The notes below the pieces were generated by a model that was given only the letters and a program-made list of their open reading frames with translations, had not been told where the DNA came from and did no database searches. Positions 34,175-46,600 of a stretch of 64,000 bases of DNA are shown piece by piece. A program made the position numbers and the translations under genes. Source of the stretch: Lepisosteus oculatus. Its lineage: Eukaryota > Chordata > Actinopteri > Semionotiformes > Lepisosteidae. The DNA lies in NCBI RefSeq assembly GCF_040954835.1, contig NC_090700.1, forward strand, positions 16,783,501 to 16,847,500, read 5' to 3'. How positions within the stretch are numbered: the stretch's first letter is position 1; each line of letters starts with the position of its first letter.

Positions 34175-34741
34175 ATGGCTGAAGCTCCGCAGCAACAAGT
34201 GGTGGAGTTTGATCCGGATTTCGAGCCATTGTCACGGCCCCGGTCGTGCACCTGGCCGCTGCCCCGACCCGAGTTTATTAATCCTACCAACTCTAACAAT
34301 TCGTCGCCGGCGCCTTCTGTCAAACAAGAGCCCGGCGGCAATGTGGACTTCATCAACAACCTGAGCTTGCTGGAGGAGACTGAAGACTACCCCGAGCAGA
34401 AGCCGCTCGTTTTGTGTAATGATTTTCAGTGCCAGGAGAATTGCATCCACCAGCAGCCCCAGCAACAACATCAGCACCCGGGCCAGCAGCTCTCGCACCA
34501 ACAGGTGCCCCCCTTGTCTTCGCCGGCTGGCTCAGCCTCCTCGGTAGCCGCTGCTCAGAGGAAGAGCAGTTCCTCCAGACGAAATGCATGGGGAAATATG
34601 TCTTACGCCGACCTGATCACCAAGGCCATCGAGAGCTCCCCCGAGAAGAGGCTCACCTTGTCGCAGATCTACGACTGGATGGTAAAGAGCGTTCCCTATT
34701 TCAAGGACAAGGGCGACAGCAACAGCTCCGCCGGTTGGAAG
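34175..34741 (+). CDS. foxo1: FOXO1 exon 1 (N-terminal half, 5' part of forkhead)
   Basis: First coding exon of a forkhead box O transcription factor, the insulin/PI3K-AKT-regulated activator of metabolic, stress and cell-cycle genes. 189 codons end at ...AGWK with donor gtaaga, the same splice point as human FOXO1, between helix 2 and the recognition helix. Residues 1-34 (MAEAPQQQVVEFDPDFEPL then RPRSCTWPLPRPEF) carry the first AKT site RxRxxT (R21, R23, T26) and 14-3-3 context. Residues 92-110 are rich in Q and H, and 114-135 are rich in S and A. The forkhead domain starts at about residue 138 (AWGNMSYADLITKAIESSPE). ATG 34175 has A at -3 and G at +4. Exon 2, with the recognition helix, the other AKT sites and the activation domain, is beyond the window. 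FOXO1 is preferred over FOXO3/4 because of the MAEA-Q-VVE N-terminus and the MRPS31/SLC25A15 synteny. Confidence 0.96.
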
Positions 34742-37700
34742 GTAAGAAGAGCAGGCAGAGAGTGCACTGTAAGCCTCTGTGCACCTTCCGAAAGACTGCT
34801 TATAACTAGAGAACACAAAGTATTTTCCTACGATGGTCAGCATTATTAGCATTGCTATTGATATTGTTATTAAACTGCTCACAGAGTCTACTTCCTCTGG
34901 TACTTTATACTGTTGCAACTGCAAAGATAACATCCAGATATTATTACACAACACATGTATGAAGAGATGCACCAGCACAACACCGATGAAAAGTCTTCTG
35001 CGTGAGGTAATTAGGCTACACAGATTTGTCTGCTTTCATTGTTTACAAACATGCTCACACGCAGCGTGGGCCAGGGAAAACTGGCAATTTAACTCGATGA
35101 CTTGTGGTTTTCCCCAGGTCGATAGCGTTGTTGTGTTTTTTTTATTTTTGCAAGTACAGTAGGATTACGTCCTCTAAATCCAACTTGAGTGTGAAATTCC
35201 AAAAGGATAATCTTGAAAGAAAGTTCACGCTAACCCAGAGTCATGTGTGGATGGGTAATGTAAAACTCGTGAATAGCGCCAATCAGATTGCTTAGTGAGT
35301 TAATGAGAGTTAAGTGCGGGTGTGAGGGGGTGTTGTTTCTCGAAGAAAATGCGTGTAGCAGGAGCAACGAAAGCACGACCTGTGCCACAGTTAGTGAAAA
35401 CGTTGGGGGCACGACCATTATGTGCTCATACTATGAAAACACACTCCGAGCGTTAGTTTGCAAATTCGGTGTTTTTTTTCTTTGAACTTTTATGCAATAC
35501 ACTTACCCTGTTTTCTCCTGTTTTTTTTGTATTAACAATTACAATCGAGGGCAGAAATAATCGCCGTGTTATTTTTAAAATAAATTAAGAAAATAAATTT
35601 TAAGCGGTTCTGTTGTTGGGTTGGGGGTATTCGTGATATACTCATGATTACAATACCTTGAGGACTAGCCAACTAGCAGCAACTGGAAATTCAGACTGAA
35701 GAGCTAACACATTTTTCCTCTTCGGACGCAGGAGCAATCCATACTGCTGCTTTTCTAATATTCTGCATGCGAAGTAGCACTTAAAATGATTGTAATTATC
35801 TACCGACTCTAAACTAAAGTATTAAAAAGTCAATTACTTTTTATGACTTTATAATGGGTTTACCGCATAATGATAGGGTATTAGACAGTTGTTCATATCG
35901 GAAAATAGAACTGTCTGCCTCTCTAACTTGAAATCGATTAGGAAGATAATGGGCATGTTAAAAAGAACCAAATTACTTGCTTCTGTCTGATCATGCCTGT
36001 AGACAATTGAAATCACAGCGTTTTGAAGATCTTATTTGCGGTTATTTTACTGTGTAGCTAGATCTTGTAAGGGATTCGTGCTGTGCAGCAGTGCAGTATT
36101 CCTGGTAAGGTTCCTGCTCGTCTTTTAGAGCTTTTCTGCTCTCGGAGAATGACTCGTAAAATCACCTTCACAGCAATCTTAGATGTTTACATATATTATT
36201 TAACAATAGCGTCACATACTTTAGAAAACACAAAGGGTTGTTATTGAAGTTTAATGGCGAGGCACAGCAGAAAACTAACATTATGAAAATTGAATATTCT
36301 TGTTTATCATAAACCTAATCTAACTTCTTCGTAACATTTTTTAAAAGTATTTGTTCATATTGATAGTTAAGAGTTACTGAAGCGGGAATTAGCAGTTTAT
36401 AAGGGGAGACGGATGTCACAGTGAATAGGCAGAAACATTGAACAGCTCTCAGCTGCTGTCTGTGGTTTTATTGAGCGTTAGTGTAAGGGCTTTCTTTGCG
36501 CTCAAGTTTATTAAAAATGCTGTTCGGCCCTGCTCTGTTGAATGGGTGTTTCATATTGCTGTATGCACATACTCTCACATACATACAATTGTACTTCGGC
36601 TGGCCTCTATCGGTAGGTATTCGAAGCGGAACAACACTTTTGGCAAATATAAGACAACTCCAGGCAGTGCTTTCCGAGACAAAGGTTAAATGAGGTGAGA
36701 GGCTGTTTCTTTCAGGGAAAGATACATGAAATGAACGGCGCCTGACGATATTAGTGCGGTTTGTGACTAATCGTTCTAGGTGGCAAAAGCGTTTTAATGC
36801 CTGACTTTAACATAACGACTGCGATCATCTTACAAAATTGTGTTTAAGGTGATTAATGTAGGGTAACTTCATACCGCCGAATGGTGAGCAGTGGAATGCG
36901 TATTTATAGCACAAGTATCGGTCCTATTATGATTTTATTGGTTTCGTATGAGTGGAGCGTGAGGACAGAAACTGGGTAAGATAAAACGGAAGAATTGTAA
37001 GAGAGCAGACGTTTTCACACCTCACCTTTTAAACATGCAGCTTTGTACTTATAGCTGTTTTGTTTTTCTTTCCAGTGATACATTTGCTCCACTGTAACCC
37101 AAATAGCAATAAAGCTAATTTGGCAAAGAAAGTTCCACAACAAAGGGTTAAGGAAAAGTGTATAGTATTTTCTATAATTAAACTTTTACTGGATTTACTA
37201 CACTTTTTCTGGATTTAATGAGCATTTTGAAATATTGTGAAAAAAACCCACTCTATATAGGAAATAGCATTGGAATCACATTGTTTAAATTTAGTGCAGT
37301 TTTGCATTCTTCAAATTGGTGCAGGATCCCCCATGTGAGTGCAATAGTACAAGATGCTGAGTGACCTCTGACACAATATCCCTACTATGTGCTTTCTGAG
37401 TAGGCACGCTTATGTATATATGATTCACACACACATGCAGTATATCACAAAAGATGAAATGTATTTGATTTTGGGGTTATACAATTGCTTCTGTGACCAG
37501 AGGCATCCTATCAGAATGGCTGTCTTGAAACATTGTGAAACGCACTGTTGCTGTGGTGTACCTTTAAGAACCTGTTGCACATACAGTATTAAAATTCTTC
37601 AGTGGTTCTTTGAAACATCTGTAATAATAAGCTGGCTTGTTTTTTTTGACACACATTCAGTTGTTAAATGATAACCATGGAGCTTGGCTGAGAAGGCTCT

Positions 37701-38204
37701 TCATATCGGTGACTGAAATACAGCTTCTGTTACACAGGCTGTTTGAGCAGCCCCAGATTTTATACCATCTCTTGTATAGGAGCCAAAAAGAAGACACTGC
37801 GTACAGTATCATGCACAGAAAGTCACAGAGCTAAAACAAAATAGATATTTGTGTTTTACTGAGTCATCAGTACAAGTTTTACAAGATCCCGTGGCTCCAA
37901 AAATGTTCTCCAAAAGATCTGTGTGGTGGGTGTTTTTGCCTTGGATCAATTTTAATCTGAATTGTACAACCACAATGTGTTGTCTGTGTGTTGCCTGCAG
38001 TGTCTCAGCAAGCACAGGGGAGTTGAAGTGGCTCAGGTATCTGTTCTTAATCTCTCTTATCAGATTAAAAAAAAAAACAGGCCTTTAAGCGAAAGAAAAA
38101 AAGACAAGGTTTTAAAACTTCTCACTGCCGTCCCACAGACCTTTCTTTGCGTGTGCTGACTTCAGTTTTTTTTTTTTCTCGACATGAGTAAAAGGGTTTT
38201 TTTT

Positions 38205-38400
38205 GGAGGCTCGGGACCTGCGAGGTGAGGTGAGACGACCTGGTTCTTTCTCTCGAGTCGCACCTCGCTCGGTTGTGTAACAGAAAAAAAGCCCCGACTC
38301 CTCCACTCGATACAAGAAGTGAAACTAACCGAGCGCCCTTTCCGTTGGCCTCCGCTGTAGAGAGCGCGCAGAGACGGGCTACGAGTCGCGAGCGGAGGGA
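38205..38400. promoter_or_regulatory. CpG-dense patch in FOXO1 intron 1
   Basis: About 20 CpG dinucleotides in roughly 190 bases, in an otherwise CpG-poor AT-rich intron. It is preceded by T-runs. It could be an intronic promoter or enhancer; no transcript evidence is visible. Confidence 0.5.
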
Positions 38401-40649
38401 AATAAAATACCAAGATTGGCAGAGGTGTCATGACTCCAGCGCTGAACAATCTCTATAATCACCCTTCCATCCGAAAAAAAGGGGGGAATCCAAAAACTGG
38501 AAGCTTTTCTTTTCTGCCAAGACCATTTTTGCATTGTGCCCCGAAAATTCAGTCACCCAGAGCAGGATCTTAAGTGCCTTAGAGCTTGAATGTCAAACAT
38601 TTAAGGAGTGGCCCCGTAGCGTTAACAGTATGAATTAGAGGGCTCTGATTAATGTGCGCTGGCTGTGGGCGCTGGGCGGATTCATTTAGGTCTTCTCAGT
38701 TTTAGCAACGCTTCAGAATGCAGTACTGTGAAGATCAATGGGAGGTTGCAGCTCCCACAAGAGAGTGGTGCAAGGCATTTCCATACTCCTTGCTTATCTG
38801 TTGATATATCTGGAGGGGGTTTTCATTTTTGATTACGTTTTATGTGGGTTGTGAATTTTGTGGCCATGAAGGGCAGTGGTGAGGTAACAGTCAGTGTCAG
38901 GCAGTCCCTCTCCTATAGCTCTCTGTCTCATTTCAGTGTCCATATGTTAATTTTCACCAGTCCTGTGTCAGAGAAATCGATGCGGGAGAAATTGAGCAAC
39001 CGTGAATACAGGGGTTGGAAAAGGGAATGGGATCTGATGCAGTTTCACCACCGGGCTTTGTTTCAGAGATGGAAAGGCTGTGGAAGCCTTGTGCAGATGA
39101 TGCTGGTTTGCTGGTTGTCGACATTGTGGTGGAATGTCAAACCAAGCTATTTAAACAGACTAGAGTAGCATTTCACCTGTAGAGCACCCTTAGAATCTCA
39201 CTTAGTCAGTGAGAGAACTGAGTCAAGAGGGTCTCAGCTCATCCTTTTATGAATGCTGTAGTGCTTGATTTTCCATCTGGCACCATGCGGTGTGGATTCT
39301 TTGCGAGATCTGTGTTGTTGGGCTTTTACCACTGTTGCTGAGAGAATGAAATTCAGTATTAAAGCCCAGCTGTGGTGTGTGAGAGTTACAGTCCTGCACA
39401 TTTTGTAGCCATGGGAGGCTAAAGAGACAGTGTTATAGCAATTGGCCCATTTAAACCTATGACAGTTGCAGTTCAGTAGTTCAAAGCTCCTACTGAAAAA
39501 AAAAGAGAGCAGAAGCACCTGGTGCCTCAGAACTGGAATTGTGCAACTGTGGTTTCAGCTGGATTTATCCATGAGTGCCAAGTCCTTTCGTGTGCTTCAT
39601 CATCATCTAAGGCTACAGAGAAGGGGAGGATCAATCTTTTGTTTCATAAACGCCTGAAGTTCCAGAATGACTAAATTGAATAAATCATTTGATTCCCTGC
39701 AACCACACTTCAATATTTTCCTTAACCCTAAGTCTCAAGTGCCCAGTGATGTAAAGATACCATTAAGACCTGTGGGCTGCGAGCTGTCTGGTGAACTTGG
39801 AGAGAAATCTACTCAAGAGATCTGACTCCCAAACGACTTGCATGCGAGCTTTTACGTCTTTTAAATAATGATTTGGTGAAGATAGGATCTTATGTGAGGA
39901 GGGAAGAATCATTTTATCTTGCCATTAGCTTGCCAGTTGAATAGGCCTGATTTTTTAAAAGCAAGCCATTTCAGTTTGCAGTGGCAATGAAACAAGGCCT
40001 AAGAGTGACAGTGCCCTGTCTTATCAGGCATTAGAATGTAGGTGAACTTGCCAAGTGAATCTACCTATACTCCAAAGTGCACTTTTAGACATTAAAGCTT
40101 CTTTCTTATGGTCTTTGACACTAGTAAGTAGTGTTTGGGCTCCTAAAATAAACAGAATTTTGGATGACAGTGACAGACAGGCACAATAGTGTGCGAAACA
40201 CTGAAGACAAATCATGGCGTAGGTGGCCAAGCTTTCTCAAGCAATGTCACAGTTCTCTAACAGAAACCCATAAACCTTCTGTAGGCTTATTTTCAGATGG
40301 CGACAGACAGGTTTTGACTTTTACATTCTCGAATGAAAAGTCTCAGCATTCATCTGTGCCATAAGGTTTCTGTGGTTTACTTGGTCAAGGGTTGAGGTGA
40401 ATGCAGACATTCCGAAGAAGATCGTCGCTGGGGCTCCCCAGGACTGCTGCGCGTGGAGAGAGAGTGTGGGGAGTTTCTGATTTGGTTTAGTTGCGCTGAT
40501 GACACATTGGTCTTGGAAATGGCGAGGGCCGGCTCTCGTGTTTAGCTGCAGAAAAGCTCGAGGTTATATAATTGCATTTCTACAGCAGCGTAGGAAGTGA
40601 GTGGAATGCTGTGCCAGGTCTAATGATCATGCATTAGGTTGAACCAGTT

Positions 40650-40692
40650 CACGTGTGTGTGTGCGCGCGCGCGCGTGTGTGTGTGCGTGCAC
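40650..40692. repeat. Alternating purine-pyrimidine (GT)n(GC)n tract
   Basis: 43 bases of unbroken alternation: GT repeats, a central GCGCGCGCGCGC block, then GT repeats again. This composition can adopt Z-DNA. Confidence 0.9.
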
Positions 40693-43600
40693 TGCTTGGA
40701 TGGGCTGTAAGAGTGTAGCTCAAACAGAAGACTGTAGCACTAGTGAGTTTTGTTGATGAGTTTGCCTGTTTCTGGATGCACAGTTTCCTTTAACAGCAGT
40801 ACATCTTCTATTCCAGGATAATTTCCTGTCAGGTTTTATGAACTACAGACTCTTTATACGCACTTAAGAAATAGCAATGCCGCATCAAGTTGCTGTGGGC
40901 ATTAGGTGTCTGTACATACAGATTTTTCTTGAAACGGCTAGCAAGCTTGAAATCCATCAGCCAGCTCCAGGTTGTGGATCTGAGCCTGCAGTTTGTTAAA
41001 CCTGCAATGTCTCAAACTGCTATTCAGAGAAAGCCTTCTCTATTTTCCTGTGCTAATGCACTCTAATCCAGTCTATGATGTATATCAGAATGCAGGATGT
41101 GAGGGTTAGTAAGGCGTCCTTGGACTAACTGCAACATTCTCAAATGGCACGATAGCTGTTGTTACATGTGCCGCGTGAGGTGAGGACAGGTGTTGATGAG
41201 CCCACAGGAAGGGCTGTCACTGATTTGATCAGTGTAGGGCCATGCAGTTCGATTACCCTCAATCTGCATCTCACTACAACTAAAGCAGCAGCAACTAGAC
41301 AGTCCCGGCCTGACCATCACACATGGGCCTCCCTCTTGATTTTGTTGAGGTGTTGTGGTTTGTGATTTCCTGTACCATGGCCTGTCGTTGACTGGCTGTA
41401 ATGTCTTGCCATGTGAACAATTCAGAAACAGAATGCTGAAAAGGTTTAATTAATATTCAAAATCTGTGTACTGTGATTTTTTTAAAAACACTAAAAGTAC
41501 ATGCATAAATTAAGTAAAACAGTGTGCTGTATATAATGTATATGTTTTTTTTACTACTACAAAAAGAGTTAAATAATAACTACTAACATGTGAAACTAGA
41601 AAGCACTGTTTCTCCAAGACCTAAATCCTGAAATTGTATTTCTAATTTGCAGATCAAGGGTTGCTATTGGAAACATAAATGAGCTTCTTCAGGATGTATT
41701 GAATTTTGCCAAACAATTTATCCACTGTTACTGCGCATTTTAAGGGCCCCAGATTTCTTTCTTGTAATGTCTTATTTTAGTGAAGGATCACACATTTATT
41801 TAACGAATGACCTTGATAATGTGCATGAAATCTTTGAAATCAACTGTAAACAGCTGTTTCATTATGCTATGAAGGAATGCTGAGGTAGCTTTGTTCTTTA
41901 AATGGAATCTTGAGTGCGTCAGCCCTGCCTCCTTTTTCGGCTCTCTGGAGTGTCTTTTCTCAACAGCAGAGGTTATTCACCTCTTGGAAACTTTGTTGAT
42001 TTCACTTCAGGCCAGTTATCAAAGATGCTTTGTTGCCTGCTTATAAATCAATGGATCCTAGTCCTCAATACAGATAGAGCCTCCATTTGAGGCACTTGTG
42101 TAGCAGCACGTCACATGAGCAGTCTGAACCAGAAGGTGAATACGGTGAAGCTTTGGAACTGTGAATTTGTTGTGGTTCTAACTCGTTGAGGTACAGTTCT
42201 TTTGTTCTTCTGCCTTTCTTGTATCACCAGGCTTCACATTTTGTGACAGGGACCTACGACCGGAGAGCATTGACAGGTTTGTGTTGTCTGAGTGCGAAGG
42301 GTTTTAAAGTGACATTCTGGATGTGAGAGCCACATAACACGGATTCACGTGACCTTTGCCCCCAAAGCTTCATACCATTGCCCTTCCTTAACAACAACTG
42401 ATAACAGCCACAAGATACTGTTTATATACTGTATAATTGCTAATCATGAACTAAGTGACTTTTTAGCACGGTGTGAGTCCTTTAGGAGAAGGTGCTTAAG
42501 TGGGATTGTATTTCTGTTTACTTTCAGCCGTTTCCTCCATGGTGAAGGTCTCTTACTCTGGGCAGCAATGAAGTGTAAGAATGCACCATGTGGTCCAATA
42601 AGTCCATTCCTTGGAACAGCCCTGCTCACCCCCCTATAATGGGCATGGTGCCCGCACTAGTAGCAGGGCTTTATGCTCCAAGGGCCTGTGGGAAAGTGAA
42701 GTGCCATTCACAGCTTCAAACTGGATTATTCTTAGTCCATCTGAAACAAATGGGTTCTGTTCACCCTTATTGTAGAGGCCAATTGATATAGAGGGGGGCA
42801 GTGTACGATTTCAGAACAATATTCCCATTGTGAATGCCGTGAAACAATGGAACATGCTCTGACATGGGCGCTGAGTCACGGGTTATTGTAACAGAAGCCT
42901 GCACTTGTTTGCTTTGGCAAAGGATTCTCTTTAACTGCCCACAGCATTTGTGCCTGCTTGGGACGTACACTGATGGGACATTTTGAAGTCCAGTTTTGTA
43001 GCTGTTTTCAGAGCCCTCATTCCTGCCATGCCCAGTACCCATTAATGACTGTGATTTACTGGGTTATGTGGTTTGTGTTTAATATTCAATTTCATAAAGC
43101 TGCTTATTTTCTAAAGTAAAAATGTAATGGTGTCTGAGCATTTCTTTGAGTTCACTTTTGAGTGCTCATTTTTTCCCCAATCATATACAGTAATGGTAAG
43201 TTGAAGAGCTGTGACATTTTTTTAAATTAAAAACCTAATGGGTGTGAAGACGCAGTCCAAGAAATCCATACTTTTACAGAGAATTTCAAAAAATATAATT
43301 ATGATGACATAGTACACGTCCAGCCTGTGTGAAGCCAAGTTATTGTCAACCCCCCCGAAAAATAAAATTTCAACTAAGATGTTTAATAAGAATCAGAAAC
43401 AGAACTTGGATGGAACTTAGTGATGTCTGTGTGCAGTTTTTCTCTTTGATAAGCAGAGAAGATATTATGTTGATGCCTCATGTCGCCCAGTATTTAGTTA
43501 CACTACACATGTCATATGACTCCAGATTTTTGGAATTAACAAAAAGAAAAAGAAAAAGAAAAGGAAGAACAAGTGGCAGTTTGCAGAATGTCTTGCGTAG

Positions 43601-46600
43601 TCTCCTGCACTCCGAGTGAGTCATCGCATTGTTGGAGTCCAAATTCCACTCCGCACTTGCCCAAGCAAGCTGAGTGAGAGCAGGGCTGCAGTGACCTGCA
43701 GTGAATTTCAGAACAACAGAAAAGGGTTGTTTTACTTTACCCAACTTGTGGTGCATCCTTCAGATTTTATGTAGTGATATTTCATTCTCCCCCCCAAAGC
43801 TTGAAGGAACTTTTATTTGTTGTTGAGTGGTCAGTTTGTCAGTCAGTAGACGCTGTTGGTACGTGGTATTGGTTTTTAAATGCCCATAAATGTCATTATT
43901 ATTTAAAACAATTGGACAACAGAAAATAGAACAAAATCCATTTCCATATTGGCAAAGACACACTGTGGGACACCCTGAAGTAACAAAGGGAAAATATTGA
44001 AGGGTTGTGTTGTGTTATTATACATGTACAGTATATAGACTCTTGGGGTCTTTATTGACAAAGGCACTGTTGCTATTGTTTGTACAGTAGCTGGTCACTT
44101 TTGGGTATGATAAAAATACTCTTACCTGATCTATAACCATACCACTCAACTGGCAGGGTTAGAGACCCTGCAGTTAGATACAGTATGTGTCATAATATTA
44201 CCAGCACAGCATTTGACTTTTTTTCATCTGTTTGCTGTAGACATAAAGTTCTGTGTATTTATAAATATAGGATTAGGTGTTTGTTTCTACTGCATTGAAG
44301 ACTTTATTTTTACCGATAAATTCTGTGTACCTATGTGTTCCCATACAGTTTGTATATTTTCTGTACAAATGTTGATAATTAGTGTGAAGGATGTATTTAT
44401 ATACATTAACCCTGCCAATGCAGACTTATAAGTCTTGGAAGAATTCCAGTGTAGAACTGCATGAACCATTTGTGCCTTTGTTTTGGGCGCAAAGAAACAA
44501 ATAGTTGAGCAAGTTCAAATGACGCAGAAAGTGGATCCAAACACAACCAAAAGCTGACAAACAGTATTGCCGGTCCTTTGTAGGTAGCAGAGATCACAGG
44601 GGTCATAAAACCAGTGAATTCTAGGTTGTTGCACTCTCAGCTGACTCAATGACATAGGCCTGTTCTTAACTCAAAGCCAAGCCAAAGGACCTTCTATAAC
44701 ACAGTACTAACGTATGACACTTTTAATCTGTGGATTACTGAAACATTTGTAATTTGTCTAAAGCAGTCATTCTTTCATTATCAGAAATAGCAATTAGGTA
44801 CAGATTCAATCAAAACATCAATGAAACACCAGTGCTAAAGTTTAAAGTTGGCAGGTGTTTGATAGTTTGAATTAATCTAAACCTTAAACTGTTGTCGCCA
44901 TACAAAATGTAGCAAACTGTTCAATTCTTGAGGATATTTGATTATTCACATTCAGTCTCCAGCTGATTGCATTTTTTTGTTGACTGGGTCTTTTAAGGTT
45001 CTCGATTATACAGACCCAATTGACATCTTTAATGGGTAAAACACTGATCGGAGGAAACAAGTGGTAAATGTATAGAAACACATTTAAATCAGGACAGGCG
45101 GCATCTTTTTACACAAAATGATTGCAGGGGTCTGGAAAATGTTGTTGAAGCTCATACCTTGACTTCAAGAATTATTGGTTCATCTAGCATGTAACTTTTC
45201 TTATATTATGGTCTCAAGAACATTTGGTTCTGTTGTTGAAAGTAACCAATAAGAGTACCACATGCTTTGGCATTTTCTTCTGATTTCAAATGAAATGAAT
45301 TACTTCATTTCACTTCATTATTGTATTTGCCACCTGTAGCATAAGTAATTCCCAGTTATGCCAGATTTCCATTTTTTTTTATTTTTATGCAGCATTTTAG
45401 ACGCATTTTGTTCATTTGAAATACACCAGTGCATTCATCATAGGAAATATCGCATTGATTTGCAGAGTCTCCTTCAAAAGTGATTTATCAGCAGCTCTAT
45501 AGGTACAGTAGTTTAGTGTCACACCATACAGATTCATGGTGCATTCCCAGTAATTCAAAATAATGCATAACCATCGACGAAACACCAAGACTATGACTCT
45601 GTGTGTCAAATCAGTCATACCAAATAGGATCATTACAAAATACTAATGAAACGCGTATTTTGACTGTCAAGATCAGCAATGCTGATCGATATGAGGTGTT
45701 GCAAATATAGTCCTGACTGTGTGTGGCGACACATCTGCTGATAAAGGTTCCAGAGTACACCTCGTGTAATGGGGTCGCTTAGGGTAAGCTTGATCATGTG
45801 GTGAATGTGGTCAGAAGGTAAAGTAGTATGAAGATTTTCAGCACGTTAGTGAGACACAATCTTAGTTAGCTTTGCTCTGGGTTGCCCTGAAAGAATGGCT
45901 ATCCAGTGAATGGTTGAATGAACATATTCATGCATAGTAAATATTGCCCTGATCAACCCGACTTACAATTATAATGAACTGCAGTGGCAGTTTGTTGAGC
46001 AATATGTGCTGGTCTTATAAGGCAAGTTACTGTACAGGATGTAAGCAGTGTGCACGCCTGTTAAGAAGCACACTGCAGTCAGCTCTCTGTGGTTTCAGGT
46101 GAACTTGCCTGAGGGAACGTGTAATTTGACTCTAGTCACCATTTTCAAGCTTTTGAACGTCACCTCTGAAGAAGCACTGAAAGACGCGCGTTTTTGCACT
46201 TCTACCATTGAGAAACTGAAGAAAAATAAATTACCGAATTTGAGATTCTGTTTGATAAATAAAGGGGTATCAATCAAATGGTAAAATTCTCCCTTGTGTA
46301 CTTTCAAAGGTGGATGGTGTGCTTTTGTAACAGAGTTTGTGATGACTGTTTGCTTGATCCTTCGACTGATTGTATTCATGTATAATTTCACATTTTATAT
46401 TTTAATTAGTTATCTGTCGTTCTCAAGTGAAGGTCAAAAGGGAGAACTTACTCTCTTAGTCCTTTTCTCTTCATTCCTGTTTATGTTGCCAAGGGGAGCA
46501 ACAGCTACTAGATGGTGGTGATGAATGTTAAAGTCCACCCATTAGTGCTTAGTATTTTCACACTGCTGATGTCCAGTGACTAATAGAGTCTACAGATGTC

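Noticed and set aside
34429..34809. 126-codon ORF overlapping FOXO1 exon 1 in another frame
   Set aside because: Shadow of the GC-rich FOXO1 exon with a Pro/Ala-rich product; it runs through the splice donor.
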